DNA of 64,000 bases, from assembly GCA_002837415.1 (NCBI GenBank), contig PJCV01000003.1, positions 270,692 to 334,691 on the forward strand, in the 5' to 3' direction. Shown here piece by piece: positions 1-9,560 of the stretch. A program made the position numbers and the translations under genes. Under the pieces are notes generated by a model. That model saw only the letters and a list, made by a program, of their open reading frames with translations. It was not told the DNA's origin and did no database searches. The first letter of the stretch is position 1, and each line of letters opens with the position of its first letter. Source of the DNA: Actinomycetales bacterium SN12 (GTDB lineage: Bacteria; Actinomycetota; Actinomycetes; Actinomycetales; Microbacteriaceae).

Positions 1-1
1 C

Positions 2-1312
2 AGCCACCCCGTCTCGAACGGCGGCAAGGGCGCCACCGCCTTCGGCTGCACGCTCGACCAGCGCACCAGCCCCGAGTGGGCGGCGTGGGCGAACGGCGTC
101 GCCGTGCGCGAGCTCGACTACCACGACACCTTCCTCGCGGCAGAGTACTCGCACCCGGGCGACAACATCCCGCCGATCGTCGCCGTCGCGCAGCACGTCG
201 GCTGCGACGGTCACGCGCTCGTGCGCGCCCTCGCGACCGGCTACGAGATCCAGGTCGACCTGGTGAAGGCGATCTCGCTGCACAAGCACAAGATCGATCA
301 CGTCGCTCACCTCGGGCCCTCGGCCGCGGCCGGCATCGGCACCCTGCTCGGCCTCGACGCCGAGACGATCTATCAGGCGATCGGCCAGGCGCTGCACACC
401 ACCACCGCGACCCGTCAGAGCCGCAAGGGCGAGATCTCGACCTGGAAGGCGCACGCTCCGGCCTTCGCCGGCAAGATGGCGGTCGAGGCTGTCGACCGCG
501 CCATGCGCGGGCAGACTTCGCCCTCGCCCATCTACGAAGGCGAAGACGGCGTGATCGCCTGGATGCTCGACGGCAAGGACGCCTCGTACGAGGTGCCGCT
601 GCCCGCGCCCGGTGAACCCAAGCGGGCGATCCTCGACACGTACACGAAGGAGCACTCGGCCGAGTACCAGGCGCAGGCGATCATCGACCTCGCCCGCCGC
701 CTCGGCACCGACAGCCCCGCCCTGCGCGACCCCGCCAACATCGAGTCGATCGTGCTGCACACCAGCCACCACACGCACAACGTGATCGGCTCGGGCGCAG
801 GCGACCCGCAGAAGTACGACCCCACCGCCTCGCGCGAGACGCTCGATCACTCGGTGCCGTACATCTTCGCGGTCGCCCTGCAGGACGGCACATGGCATCA
901 CGTCGACTCGTACACGCCCGAGCGCGCGCAGCGTCCGGACACCGTCGAGCTGTGGCACAAGATCACCACGGTCGAGGATGCGGAGTGGACCCGCCGGTAC
1001 CACTCCACCGACATCAGCGAGAAGGCGTTCGGCGGCCGGGTCGAGATCACCCTCACGGACGGCACGACCGTCGTCGGCGAGATCGCCGTCGCCGACGCGC
1101 ACCCGCTCGGCGCCCGCCCCTTCACCCGCGAGAACTACATCCGCAAGTTCCGCGTCCTCGCTCAGCCGGTGCTCGACGTCGTCGAGATCGAGCGGTTCCT
1201 CGAACTCGTCCAGCGTCTTCCCGAGCTCACCGCCGCCGAGGTGCAGGAGCTCTCGATCGTCGCGAAGAAGGGCCTGCTGGCATCCGCCGACGCTCCCAAG
1301 GGGCTGTTCTGA
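2..1312 (+). CDS. prpD: 2-methylcitrate dehydratase PrpD (MmgE/PrpD family), 5' partial
   Basis: This cytoplasmic enzyme dehydrates 2-methylcitrate in the 2-methylcitrate cycle that oxidises propionyl-CoA. The open frame runs in from the window edge ([15 protein letters not shown]...) and ends at a TGA at 1310-1312. About 436 residues are visible, so roughly 65-75 N-terminal residues of a typical 500-residue PrpD lie outside. Family features seen include the [16 protein letters not shown] segment and the [24 protein letters not shown] stretch of the MmgE/PrpD fold (given here as two adjacent parts, HKHKIDHV and [10 protein letters not shown]). The stop overlaps the prpB start (TGATG), implying one operon with prpB and prpC. 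The next two genes make the identification firm. Confidence 0.93.
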   Translation, partial: SHPVSNGGKGATAFGCTLDQRTSPEWAAWANGVAVRELDYHDTFLAAEYSHPGDNIPPIVAVAQHVGCDGHALVRALATGYEIQVDLVKAISLHKHKIDHVAHLGPSAAAGIGTLLGLDAETIYQAIGQALHTTTATRQSRKGEISTWKAHAPAFAGKMAVEAVDRAMRGQTSPSPIYEGEDGVIAWMLDGKDASYEVPLPAPGEPKRAILDTYTKEHSAEYQAQAIIDLARRLGTDSPALRDPANIESIVLHTSHHTHNVIGSGAGDPQKYDPTASRETLDHSVPYIFAVALQDGTWHHVDSYTPERAQRPDTVELWHKITTVEDAEWTRRYHSTDISEKAFGGRVEITLTDGTTVVGEIAVADAHPLGARPFTRENYIRKFRVLAQPVLDVVEIERFLELVQRLPELTAAEVQELSIVAKKGLLASADAPKGLF

Positions 1313-2223
1313 TGCTCTACGCCACCACACCCGCGCACGAGAAGCGCCGTCTGTTCCGTGAGCGTCTCGCGAGCGGTGAGCTGCTGCGCTTCCCTGGAGC
1401 GTTCAACCCGCTCAGCGCCCGGCTCATCGAGCAGAAGGGCTTCGAGGGCGTCTACATCTCGGGTGCTGTGCTGTCGGCCGACCTCGGGCTGCCCGACATC
1501 GGCCTGACGACCCTCACCGAGGTCGCAGGGCGCGGGCAGCAGATCGCCCGCATGACCGAGCTGCCCGCGATCATCGACGCCGACACCGGCTTCGGCGAGC
1601 CGATGAACGTCGCCCGCACGATCCAGACGCTCGAAGACGCCGGCCTCGCCGGCGCGCACATCGAGGACCAGATCAACCCGAAGCGCTGCGGTCATCTCGA
1701 CGGGAAGGCGGTGGTCGACGCGGATACGGCGGTCAAACGCATCCGTGCCGCGGTCGATGCGCGGCGCGACGAGAGCTTCCTCATCATGGCGCGCACCGAC
1801 ATCGCCGCCGTCGACGGACTCGACGCCGCGAAGGATCGCGCCAAGGCGCTGGTGGATGCCGGTGCCGACGCGATCTTCCCGGAGGCGATGCGGTCGCTTT
1901 CGGAGTTCGCCGCGATCCGGGATGCCGTGGACGTGCCGATCCTGGCGAACATGACGGAGTTCGGCAAGTCTGACCTGTTCTCGGTCGACCAGCTGCGCGA
2001 CGTGGGCGTGAACATCGTGATCTGGCCGGTGTCGCTGCTGCGCATCGCCATGGGCGCCGCCGGCCGGGCGCTGGATACGCTGAACGCCGAGGGGCACCTG
2101 ACCTCGAAGCTCGGCGAGATGCAGCACCGCGCCGATCTCTATGATCTGATCGACTACGAGTCGTACAACCACTTCGACTCGGGAGTCTTCAACTTCACCA
2201 TCGACCGAGGAGCGACCGAATGA
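1312..2223 (+). CDS. prpB: Methylisocitrate lyase PrpB
   Basis: It cleaves 2-methylisocitrate to pyruvate and succinate, the last step of the 2-methylcitrate cycle. The protein has 303 residues, normal for the isocitrate lyase/PEP mutase family. It carries the Mg-binding loop DADTGFGE (residues 89-96) and the catalytic KRCGH motif (124-128, nucleophile Cys126). The start ATG overlaps the prpD stop, and the stop overlaps the prpC start (ATGA at 2220-2223), so the three genes are translationally coupled. KRCGH is the PrpB/isocitrate lyase signature, and the short length separates it from glyoxylate-cycle isocitrate lyase. Confidence 0.95.
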   Translation: MLYATTPAHEKRRLFRERLASGELLRFPGAFNPLSARLIEQKGFEGVYISGAVLSADLGLPDIGLTTLTEVAGRGQQIARMTELPAIIDADTGFGEPMNVARTIQTLEDAGLAGAHIEDQINPKRCGHLDGKAVVDADTAVKRIRAAVDARRDESFLIMARTDIAAVDGLDAAKDRAKALVDAGADAIFPEAMRSLSEFAAIRDAVDVPILANMTEFGKSDLFSVDQLRDVGVNIVIWPVSLLRIAMGAAGRALDTLNAEGHLTSKLGEMQHRADLYDLIDYESYNHFDSGVFNFTIDRGATE

Positions 2224-3410
2224 GCGAATCCGAGATCAGGAAGGGCCTCGCGGGCGTCGTCGCCGATGCGACGGCGATCAGCAAGGTCAACCCCGAGACC
2301 AACAGCCTGCTGTACCGCGGGTACCCGGTGCAGGAGCTCGCGGCGACGCAGTCTTTCGAGGCCGTCGCGTACCTGCTGTGGCACGGTGAGCTGCCGACCG
2401 ACGAGCAGCTGGCGGAGTTCCGCGCGACCGAGCGGGAGCACCGCGCCCTGTCGCCCGAGGTCAGGGCCGCGATCGACGCGCTGCCGCTCGACTCGCACCC
2501 GATGGACGAGGTGCGCACGGCGGTGAGCGTGATCGGCGCCTTCGAGACCGCCGGCACCGGCAACGTGCTCGACGCGGTCGGCACCCCCGAGCAGAACCTG
2601 CAGCGCAGCCTGCAGCTGTTCGCGGTGCTTCCGGCGATCGTCTCGTACGGCCAGCGCCGGCGCCGCGGGCAGGAGATCATCGAGTCGCGCGACGACCTCG
2701 ACTACGCCGCGAACTTCCTGTGGCTGACCTTCGGCGAAGAGCCGCACGAGGCGGTCGTTGATGCGTTCAACCGCTCGATGATCCTGTACGCCGAGCACTC
2801 GTTCAATGCATCGACCTTCACCGCGCGGGTGATCACCTCGACGCTCAGCGACCTGTACTCCGCGGTCGTCGGCGCGATCGGTGCTCTCAAGGGTCCGCTG
2901 CACGGCGGAGCCAACGAGGCCGTCATGCACATCTTCGACGAGATCGGCTCGGCTGACCGCGTCGAGGAGTGGCTCGATGCCGCGCTCGCCGAGAAGCGCA
3001 AGATCATGGGCTTCGGGCACCGCGTCTACAAGCGCGGCGACTCACGCGTGCCGACCATGAAGGCGGCGCTCGACACCCTGGTCGCGCACTACGACCGCCC
3101 GGAGGTGGCCGAGCTGTACGAGAAGCTCGAGAGCGAGTTCGTCGAGCGCAAGGGCATCTACCCGAACCTCGACTACCCGTCTGGCCCGGCGTACAACCTG
3201 ATCGGGTACGACACGCTGACCTTCACGCCGCTGTTCATCGCCGCGCGCATCGTGGGCTGGACCGCGCACATTATCGAGCAGCAGGCCTCGAACGCCCTGA
3301 TCCGCCCCCTGTCGGCGTACAACGGCGTCGACGAGCGGCACGTCGAGGAGTACGAGCCCGACACCGCCGCGATCGACGTGCAGGAGCGTCCGGAGGAAGC
3401 AGCCGGCTGA
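2220..3410 (+). CDS. prpC: 2-methylcitrate synthase PrpC
   Basis: It condenses propionyl-CoA with oxaloacetate to 2-methylcitrate, the entry step of the cycle. The 396-residue protein is the short citrate synthase type. The catalytic triad is visible as His228 (GPLHGGANEAVM), His267 (GFGHRVYKRGD) and Asp318 (YPNLDYPSGPAY). It starts at ATG 2220 inside the prpB stop. Order prpD-prpB-prpC is the usual actinobacterial arrangement and favours methylcitrate over citrate synthase activity, although enzymes of this class are often bifunctional. The next gene is convergent, 62 bp away, with no clear terminator hairpin between. Confidence 0.93.
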   Translation: MSESEIRKGLAGVVADATAISKVNPETNSLLYRGYPVQELAATQSFEAVAYLLWHGELPTDEQLAEFRATEREHRALSPEVRAAIDALPLDSHPMDEVRTAVSVIGAFETAGTGNVLDAVGTPEQNLQRSLQLFAVLPAIVSYGQRRRRGQEIIESRDDLDYAANFLWLTFGEEPHEAVVDAFNRSMILYAEHSFNASTFTARVITSTLSDLYSAVVGAIGALKGPLHGGANEAVMHIFDEIGSADRVEEWLDAALAEKRKIMGFGHRVYKRGDSRVPTMKAALDTLVAHYDRPEVAELYEKLESEFVERKGIYPNLDYPSGPAYNLIGYDTLTFTPLFIAARIVGWTAHIIEQQASNALIRPLSAYNGVDERHVEEYEPDTAAIDVQERPEEAAG

Positions 3411-3472
3411 TCGGCATCCGCCGCTGCCGTCCTTCCACCCGGGAAACCGCGTCCCGCGCGTGGGCGCCGGGC

Positions 3473-4318
3473 TCAGACGTGGTCGCGCCAGGAGTGCTTC
3501 GGCTCGAAACCCAGCACGTCTCTGGCGTGGTCGATCGAGAGCAGCGTCTCGTGCGCGCCGACCTTACGAGTCACCGGCACGTCGGGGAAGACCTCGGCGA
3601 TCAGCTCGGAGTTGGGCCGCGACATGACGGTGTCTGCAGCCGCGATGATGAAGCGGTCGAACCCCGGCTCCGCCACCTGCAGCGCGCGCTCGACCGCCTG
3701 TGCGCCATCGCGGGCGTCGATGTAACCCCACAGGTTCCACTTCCGCTTCATGGTGTCATCGTCGAAGGACGGGAACTCGGCGTAGTCCTCCGGCACCATC
3801 ACGTTCGAGAACCGCAGAGCGGTGATCGACAGATCGGGATGCCAGCGCACCAGCTCCCGGGCCAGCTGCTCCTCGAGGGTCTTCACCAGCGAGTACACCG
3901 ACTCTGGGCGGGCGGGGTACTCCTCGTCGACGGGGATGTACGGCGGCGGCACGTCGAACGGCAGACCCAGCACCGTCTCGCTGGATGCGTAGACGATGCG
4001 CCGGATGCCCAGGCGCACGGCGGCCCAGAAGACGTTGAACGTCGCCGGCATGTTGTTGTGGAAGGTCGCGACATCGCTGCGGATGCCGGGAGCAGGGATG
4101 GCCCCGAGGTGCACGACCGCGTCGATGCCGTCGTGCTGGTCGCCGACCGCGGTGAGCGCGTCCACGACCTGGCCGTAGTCGGTGAGATCGACCTGCACGA
4201 AGCCGTCGGCGCGAGCGCCCGTGAGATCCATGCCGATGACGTCCCAGCCGTTCGCGCGCAGCTCGCGTGCGACGACGGTGCCGAGTTTTCCGGATGCTCC
4301 GGTCAGTGCGATGCGCAT
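3473..4318 (-). CDS. NAD(P)-dependent epimerase/dehydratase (extended SDR)
   Basis: This is a 281-residue Rossmann-fold oxidoreductase acting on a nucleotide-sugar or related carbonyl substrate that I cannot specify. The N-terminal TGASGKLG loop (residues 6-13) binds the dinucleotide. The catalytic site shows Ser112/Ser113 followed by YSLVK (Tyr142, Lys146), the SDR Tyr-x-x-x-Lys pair. Size and motifs resemble uronate dehydrogenase-like extended SDRs, which would suit a pectin/hemicellulose locus, but that assignment is only inference. It converges on prpC and is divergent from the MFS gene at 4488. Confidence 0.8.
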   Translation of the reverse strand: MRIALTGASGKLGTVVARELRANGWDVIGMDLTGARADGFVQVDLTDYGQVVDALTAVGDQHDGIDAVVHLGAIPAPGIRSDVATFHNNMPATFNVFWAAVRLGIRRIVYASSETVLGLPFDVPPPYIPVDEEYPARPESVYSLVKTLEEQLARELVRWHPDLSITALRFSNVMVPEDYAEFPSFDDDTMKRKWNLWGYIDARDGAQAVERALQVAEPGFDRFIIAAADTVMSRPNSELIAEVFPDVPVTRKVGAHETLLSIDHARDVLGFEPKHSWRDHV

Positions 4319-4421
4319 GGTCGCCGTCCTTCCATCGAGGCCTGTGAGGCAACGCTATACGCCGCGACGCCGATACCACCGCGTTATCGTGTCTCGGCCG
4401 TCCGGGTCAAGAGTGTCCTGG

Positions 4422-4468
4422 CCCGGCATCCGTCGGAGTAGAAACGGATGCCAGGGGCGCGTCGCCCC
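4422..4468 (+). other. Overlapping hairpins in leader of the MFS gene
   Basis: GGCATCCGT (4425-4433) pairs perfectly with ACGGATGCC (4444-4452). Immediately afterwards GGGGCG (4454-4459) pairs with CGCCCC (4463-4468) across a 3-nt loop. CC at 4422-4423 could also pair with GG at 4454-4455, so the two helices touch. They lie just before the Shine-Dalgarno AGAAGGGG (4474-4481) of the transporter. They may affect its expression, but no known riboswitch class is recognised. Confidence 0.4.
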
Positions 4469-4487
4469 CTACGAGAAGGGGAGCCCC

Positions 4488-5967
4488 ATGCCTGGGTCCG
4501 GAGGGAAAGTCACAGAAGTGCGGTCGCTGGTTCCAGCGCGGATGGATCGGCTGCCGTGGTCGCGATTCCATTGGCTGATCATCGTCGGACTCGGCTTCTC
4601 GTGGATCCTCGACGGACTCGAGGTGCAGATCGTCGCGGCGAACGGCTACGCCAAGACACTCGGGATGGGCCCGGCTGAAGTGGGACTGGCCGGCACCTGC
4701 TATCTGCTCGGTCAGGTGTTCGGAGCGCTCGTGTTCGGGCGCCTGGCGGATCGCCTCGGACGCAAGAAGCTGTTCCTCCTCTCGCTCGCCGTCTACCTGG
4801 TCGGCTCGGCCGTGGCGGGCCTGGCGTTCGCCCCCTGGTTCTTCTACATCTGGCGGTTCGTGGCGGGTGCCGGCATCGGCGGCGAGTACGCGGCCATCAA
4901 CTCGGCCATCGACGAGATCATCCCGGCGAAGTACCGCGGTCGTGTCGACATCGCCATCAACGGGACCTACTGGGGCGGCGCTGCCCTCGGTGCCGTGGCG
5001 AACATGTTCTTCCTGAACACCGAGATCCTCCCCGTCGACCTGGGCTGGCGGCTGAGCTTCTTCCTCGGGCCGGTGCTGGGTGTGCTGATCATCTGGCTGC
5101 GCCGGCACATCCCGGAGAGCCCGCGGTGGCAGATGACCCACGGGCGCGAGGATGCCGCAGAGCGCAACGTCGACGACATCGAGGAGCGCATCCGCCGCGA
5201 GGGCAAGACCATCGACCCCGTCGATGAGAGCAAGGCGATCACGGTCAAGGAGTACGGCAGCGTCCCCTTCCTCGTCATCATGAAGGTGCTGTTCAAGAAG
5301 TACCCCCGCCGCACCCTGGTCGGCATCACGATGATTCCCGCAGTCGTTCCTGTACAACGCGATCTTCTTCACCTACGCGCTGGTGCTGGAGAACTTCTAC
5401 GACACGCCCCCGGCATCCGCGGGCCAGTACTTCATCATCTTCGCCGTCGGCAACCTCACCGGCGCACTCGTGCTGGGGCACTTCTTCGACACCTGGGGAC
5501 GACGGCGGATGCTGTTCGGCACCTACGTGCTGGCCGGCCTGATCCTGCTGGTGAGCGCCTTCATGTTCAACGCCGGCGTGCTGAACGCCGCGACGCACAC
5601 GGCGTTCTGGTGCGCGTCGTTCTTCTTCGCCTCGGCCGGTGCTTCGGCCGCATATCTGACCGTCAGTGAGATCTTCCCGCTCGAGCTCCGCAGCCAGGTG
5701 ATCTCGTACGTCTTCTCGATCGGTCAGCTCGTCGGCGCGATCGCTCCCGTCCTGTACGGCTCGCTGATCGGCGCGAGCGCGGAGACGGGTGACCGCGGGC
5801 CGCTGTTCTGGGGATATGTGCTCGGCTCGGCGGTGATGATCTTCGGCGGAGTGATCTGCGGGATCTTCGGGATCAGCGCCGCCGGCAAGTCGCTGGAGGA
5901 CGTCGCCGACCCCCTCTCGCTGGTGTCCCCGGCCGAAGACGGCGTCACGCCGAAGGACGGGAGCTGA
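4488..5967 (+). pseudogene. MFS transporter interrupted by a single frameshift near 5340
   Basis: This is a 12-helix major facilitator of the sugar/aromatic-acid porter type, substrate unknown. It starts at ATG 4488 behind AGAAGGGG. The N-half (about 284 codons to 5339) shows the motif-A loop GRLADRLGRKK, GGEYAA and RHIPESPRW. The frame then reads nonsense (VVPVQRDLLHL), while the frame starting with CAG at 5341 continues the family sequence (QSFLYNAIFFTYALVLENFY), including the second loop FFDTWGRRR, to the TGA at 5967. One surplus base in CCCGCAG at 5337-5343, or a two-base deletion, explains it. Restored length would be about 492 residues. Either a sequencing/assembly error or a genuine recent pseudogene is possible. 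Confidence 0.85.
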
Positions 5968-6013
5968 CGCCCACACGACGGCAGAGGCCGGGGCACCGCG
6001 GAACGCAGGAGTC

Positions 6014-6033
6014 TGCAACGTTGTAACGTTGGC
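6014..6033. promoter_or_regulatory. Twin AACGTT-core operators upstream of lacI-type gene A
   Basis: TGCAACGTTGTA (6014-6025) and TGTAACGTTGGC (6022-6033) overlap and contain AACGTT cores 8 bp apart. They match the palindrome TACAACGTTGTA found in front of the arabinan operon at 7176-7187. Their position 49-68 bp before the regulator's start suggests autoregulation. Confidence 0.7.
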
Positions 6034-6081
6034 ACCGAGCGGCATCGCCCGATGCCCGTCGACAAGCGGGGAAGGATGCCG

Positions 6082-7089
6082 ATGGCTGTCACGCTGCACG
6101 ATGTGGCGAGACTGGCGGGGGTCTCGATCAAGACGGTGTCCAACGTCATCAACGACTACCCGCACATCCGCCCCGCCACGCGCGAGAAGGTCGAGAGGGC
6201 GATCGGCGAGCTGGGCTACACGCCCAACCTCACCGCGAGGAACCTGAGGTCGGGGCGCACCGGCGCGATCGCTCTCGCCCTGCCCGATCTCAGCCTGGCC
6301 TACTTCGCCGAGCTCGCCGCCCAGGTCATCCACGAGGCGGAGGCCGCCGGCGTCGTCGTTCTCGTCGAGCAGACCGGCGCAGACCGGGAGCGCGAACTCG
6401 ATCTGCTGCGCAGTCCTCGACTCAAGCTCACCGACGGGCTGATCTTCAGCCCGCTGGGCATGGGGCCTGATGATGTGGCCGCTCTGGATGTGCCCTACCC
6501 GCTGGTGCTGCTCGGCGAGCGCATCTTCGACGGCCCGACCGATCACGTCACCATGCGCAACGTCGATGCCGCCCGTGCAGCGACCGAGCACCTCCTCGCA
6601 CAGGGCCGTCGCCGGGTCGCGGTCGTCGGGGCGCACGAGGGCGAGATCGTCGGTTCGGCGGCCTTGCGGCTTCAGGGGTACCGCGAGGCGCTGAAGGCGG
6701 CAGGCATCGCGTACGACGACTCGATCGTCGGCTACACGACTCTCTGGCACCGGGCCAACGGCGCCGACTCGATGCGCGACATCCTCGCCAGGGGCGGGGA
6801 GTTCGACGCCGTGTTCGGGCTGAACGACACCCTGGCGCTCGGCGCGATGCGCGTGCTGCAGGAGACGGGACGACGGGTGCCCGATGATGTCTCGGTGATC
6901 GGCTTCGACGGTCTCGACGAGGCGGCCTACTCGATTCCGTCGCTCACGACGGTCGATCCCGGCCGCAGCTGGATCGCGAAGACCGCCGTGTCGACGCTGC
7001 TGGATCGCATCGGCGGAGCGGCGGATGCCGACCCGCGAACCCTCTTCGCCGACTACCGCATCCTCGAGCGCGAGTCGTCCGCCCGCTGA
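6082..7089 (+). CDS. LacI-family regulator of arabinan module A
   Basis: This 335-residue DNA-binding repressor has an N-terminal helix-turn-helix (LHDVARLAGVSIKTVSNV), hinge PNLTARNLRSG and a periplasmic-binding-protein-like effector domain. Recognition-helix residues equivalent to LacI 17, 18 and 22 are Ile, Lys and Asn, and the Leu56 equivalent is Leu. The start at ATG 6082 is chosen because GGGAAGGA (6069-6076) lies 5 nt upstream; in-frame ATGs at 6052 and 6076 are possible but poorly placed. Candidate operators with AACGTT cores precede both this gene and the binding-protein operon at 7263. The effector is probably arabinose or an arabino-oligosaccharide. It is a close paralogue of the regulator at 21413-22459 (shared SGRTGAIALALPDL-type region). 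Confidence 0.9.
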   Translation: MAVTLHDVARLAGVSIKTVSNVINDYPHIRPATREKVERAIGELGYTPNLTARNLRSGRTGAIALALPDLSLAYFAELAAQVIHEAEAAGVVVLVEQTGADRERELDLLRSPRLKLTDGLIFSPLGMGPDDVAALDVPYPLVLLGERIFDGPTDHVTMRNVDAARAATEHLLAQGRRRVAVVGAHEGEIVGSAALRLQGYREALKAAGIAYDDSIVGYTTLWHRANGADSMRDILARGGEFDAVFGLNDTLALGAMRVLQETGRRVPDDVSVIGFDGLDEAAYSIPSLTTVDPGRSWIAKTAVSTLLDRIGGAADADPRTLFADYRILERESSAR

Positions 7090-7129
7090 TCCGCGCCCGC
7101 GGTGAATGCGCGGTGCGTCGGACGGGCAG

Positions 7130-7187
7130 TTGACAGCGCCCGCTCGTCGGGTCACAATATCTCTACAACGTTTACTACAACGTTGTA
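7130..7187 (+). promoter_or_regulatory. Promoter with tandem LacI operators for arabinan operon A
   Basis: TTGACA (7130-7135) and CACAAT (7153-7158) are separated by 17 bp and form a good sigma-70-type promoter. Directly downstream lie TACAACGTTTAC (7164-7175) and the perfect palindrome TACAACGTTGTA (7176-7187), two operator cores spaced 12 bp apart over the expected transcription start. This arrangement suits repression by the adjacent LacI protein. Confidence 0.78.
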
Positions 7188-7262
7188 AATCCATGAGGAT
7201 CGCTGGGCGGCTTGGCGCTGGGCGATGACATCGAAGTCAGCTCTGAGAGGAAGACCCGCACA

Positions 7263-8582
7263 ATGAAGTCACGGATCCTGGCCGTCGCCGGTGTGATCAC
7301 ACTCGCCGGCATCACCGCAACCGGCTGCTCCGCATCCGGAGCCGCGAGCGACGACGGCACGCTCACCTTCATGTTCCGAGGCAGCGACGCCGAGAAGGCC
7401 GCCTACACCAAGGCGATCGAGGAGTTCGAGAAGGCCAACGACGTCGATGTGAAGATCATCATGACCACGGCCGACGAGTACAGCACGAAGCTCAAGGCGG
7501 CCATCGCAGGCAAGAAGATCCCGGACGTCTTCTACGTCGACCCGGGCAGCGTGCAGGCGTACGTCCGCTCCGGCATCATCAAGGACATCACCGAGACCGT
7601 CGAGAAGGAGGTCGATCTCGACAACGTGTGGGCGTACGGGGTCGACAGCTACCGCTTCGACGGCACCCTCATGGGCAAGGGCGGCATCTACGCCATGCCG
7701 AAGGACGTCGGCCCATTCTCGTTCGGGTACAACAAGACGATGTTCGAGCAGGCGGGCCTGCCCCTGCCCGACGTCGACCAGCCCTACACCTGGGCCGAGT
7801 TCATCGACGTCGCCAAGAAGCTGACGAAGGACACCGACGGCGACGGCGAGCTCGACCAGTGGGGCACCGGCCTGAACGTGCAGTGGAACCTGCAGCCGTT
7901 CGTCTGGTCGAACGGCGGGGACTGGCTCAACGAAGACCGCACCGAGGTGACGGTCGACAGCCCCGAATTCGTCGAGGCCCTGCAGCTCTTCGCCGACATG
8001 AGCACGAAGGACGGCATCACGCCCTCGAGCTCGGACTCGCAGACCCTCGACACCTATCAGCGCTGGATGAAGGGCGAGATCGGGTTCTTCCCCGTCGGCC
8101 CCTGGGACGTGCCCACCTACGAGAAGCTCGACTTCGAGTGGGACCTGATCCCCTACCCGGTCGGCAAGACCGGCGAGACCGCCACCTGGACCGGAACCCT
8201 CGGCATCGCCGTCAGCGAGAGCACCAAGAACGCCGAGCTCGCCACCAAGCTCGCGATCTACCTCTCCACCAACGAGGCCGCGCAGCAGTCGCTCGTCGAC
8301 GATGGCGTGCAGATCCCCAACCTCATCGACATGGCCGACACCTGGGTCGCCGACTCCACCACGCAGCCGGCGAACAAGCAGGAGTTCCTCGACATCGTCC
8401 AGGACTACGGCCGCGCGCTGCCCGCCAACACCACGTACAGCGCGGAGTGGTACGACGAGCTCTGGAAGAACATCCAGCCCGTGCTCGACGGCAAGCAGAG
8501 CGCGAAGGACTACCTCGAAGAGGTGCAGCCGCGCATGCAGGAGCTGCTCGACAAGGCCAACGCCGACGCCGGCATCGGCTGA
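7263..8582 (+). CDS. ABC sugar-binding lipoprotein (CUT1, family 1), module A
   Basis: This is the extracytoplasmic solute-binding subunit of a carbohydrate importer, 439 residues long. The signal peptide MKSRILAVAGVITLAGITATGC gives a lipidated Cys22. The mature part (FMFRGSDAEKAAYTKAIEEF, PDVFYVDPGSVQAY, MPKDVGPFSFGYNKTMFEQAG) is typical of oligosaccharide-binding SBP family 1 proteins. The ATG at 7263 follows AGAGGAAG (7246-7253). It heads a seven-gene operon with two permeases and arabinan-active glycosidases, so arabino-oligosaccharides are the likely ligand. No ATPase is encoded nearby; CUT1 systems commonly share an MsiK-type ATPase encoded elsewhere, which is inferred here. Confidence 0.9.
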   Translation: MKSRILAVAGVITLAGITATGCSASGAASDDGTLTFMFRGSDAEKAAYTKAIEEFEKANDVDVKIIMTTADEYSTKLKAAIAGKKIPDVFYVDPGSVQAYVRSGIIKDITETVEKEVDLDNVWAYGVDSYRFDGTLMGKGGIYAMPKDVGPFSFGYNKTMFEQAGLPLPDVDQPYTWAEFIDVAKKLTKDTDGDGELDQWGTGLNVQWNLQPFVWSNGGDWLNEDRTEVTVDSPEFVEALQLFADMSTKDGITPSSSDSQTLDTYQRWMKGEIGFFPVGPWDVPTYEKLDFEWDLIPYPVGKTGETATWTGTLGIAVSESTKNAELATKLAIYLSTNEAAQQSLVDDGVQIPNLIDMADTWVADSTTQPANKQEFLDIVQDYGRALPANTTYSAEWYDELWKNIQPVLDGKQSAKDYLEEVQPRMQELLDKANADAGIG

Positions 8583-8589
8583 TCATCCG

Positions 8590-8612
8590 CCGGGGGCGCA
8601 CGGCGCCCCCGG
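8590..8612 (+). terminator. Post-binding-protein hairpin (attenuator or RNA stabiliser)
   Basis: CCGGGGGCGC (8590-8599) pairs perfectly with GCGCCCCCGG (8603-8612) across a 3-nt loop, just after the binding-protein stop. There is no T-run. Such hairpins often hold expression of the binding protein above that of its permeases by partial termination or 3'-end protection. Confidence 0.65.
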
Positions 8613-8645
8613 CCCCTGCATCCGGTACCCGAAAGGAGGTGAGCC

Positions 8646-9554
8646 ATGATGGGCTCTCCGACCACCATCCGCCGTTCCCGACTCCACCGCCGAGAGCACC
8701 TGGCCGCGGCCGCCTTCATCGCGGCTCCCGTCATCGGCTTCCTCATCTTCATCGGCTACCCGATGCTGTACGCCGTGTACGCCTCGTTCACCAAGTGGAA
8801 CGGCCTGAGCGAGCCGACGTTCAACGGTCTCGACAACTACGTCGAGATGGTCAACGACCCGTACTTCTGGAAGGCGATGGGCAACACCGTCTTCATGATG
8901 ATCGGCATCCCGATCGGCCTGGTCATCTCCCTCCTGCTCGCCCTCGCGCTGAACCGGCGCATGCGGGGCACGACCTTCTTCCGCACGGTCTACTACGTGC
9001 CGGTCATCTCCTCGCTCGCCGCCGTGGCGATCCTGTGGCAGTGGGCCTACAACGGCGACTTCGGACTCATCAACCAGGTGCTCGCGATGTTCGGCATCGA
9101 CGGGCCGAACTGGCTGCAGGATGCGTCCACGGCGAAGCCCGCGATCATCATCATGGCGGTGTGGAAGGGCATCGGCTTCTCGATGCTGCTCTATCTCGCC
9201 GCCCTGCAGTCCGTGCCGAGGCACCTGTACGAGGCTGCGGCGATCGACGGCGCGAACGCCCTGCAGCAGTTCCGTCACATCACCATCCCGATGCTGCGAC
9301 CGGTCACCTTCTTCCTCGTGGTCACCAGCATCATCGGCGGGGCGCAGATCTTCATCGAGATCAACATCATGACCCCCACCGGGGGCCCGGAGTTCTCCAC
9401 GGCATCCATCGTCTGGTACATCTGGCAGAAGGCCTTCAACTACCTGCAGATGGGCTATGCCACCTCGATGTCCGTGGTGCTGGGACTGGTGGTGTTCGTC
9501 ATCACGGCGATCCAGTTCCAGATGAACCGACGCTCCCAGTTCTCGATCGAGTGA
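8646..9554 (+). CDS. CUT1 sugar ABC permease 1, module A
   Basis: This inner-membrane permease of 302 residues has about six helices and the MalF-like fold. The cytoplasmic EAA loop is visible as YEAAAIDGANALQQFRHITIPML. The start at ATG 8646 (or 8649) sits behind a near-perfect Shine-Dalgarno AAAGGAGGT (8632-8640). It pairs with the next gene to form the channel for the upstream binding protein. FTKWNGLSEP and FNGLDNYVEM are typical of the family. Confidence 0.9.
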   Translation: MMGSPTTIRRSRLHRREHLAAAAFIAAPVIGFLIFIGYPMLYAVYASFTKWNGLSEPTFNGLDNYVEMVNDPYFWKAMGNTVFMMIGIPIGLVISLLLALALNRRMRGTTFFRTVYYVPVISSLAAVAILWQWAYNGDFGLINQVLAMFGIDGPNWLQDASTAKPAIIIMAVWKGIGFSMLLYLAALQSVPRHLYEAAAIDGANALQQFRHITIPMLRPVTFFLVVTSIIGGAQIFIEINIMTPTGGPEFSTASIVWYIWQKAFNYLQMGYATSMSVVLGLVVFVITAIQFQMNRRSQFSIE

Positions 9555-9560
9555 GGCAGC

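Noticed and set aside
4422..4468. Known riboswitch in the MFS leader
   Set aside because: The hairpins are short and match no aptamer core that I recognise.
5331..5345. Programmed ribosomal frameshift in the MFS gene
   Set aside because: No slippery heptamer or downstream stimulatory structure is obvious, and MFS transporters are not known to use recoding.
5326..7194. Long antisense open frame (about 620 codons) opposite the MFS and LacI genes
   Set aside because: High GC keeps frames open; the translation is Arg/Asp/His-rich low-complexity with no domain, while the opposite strand encodes clear families.
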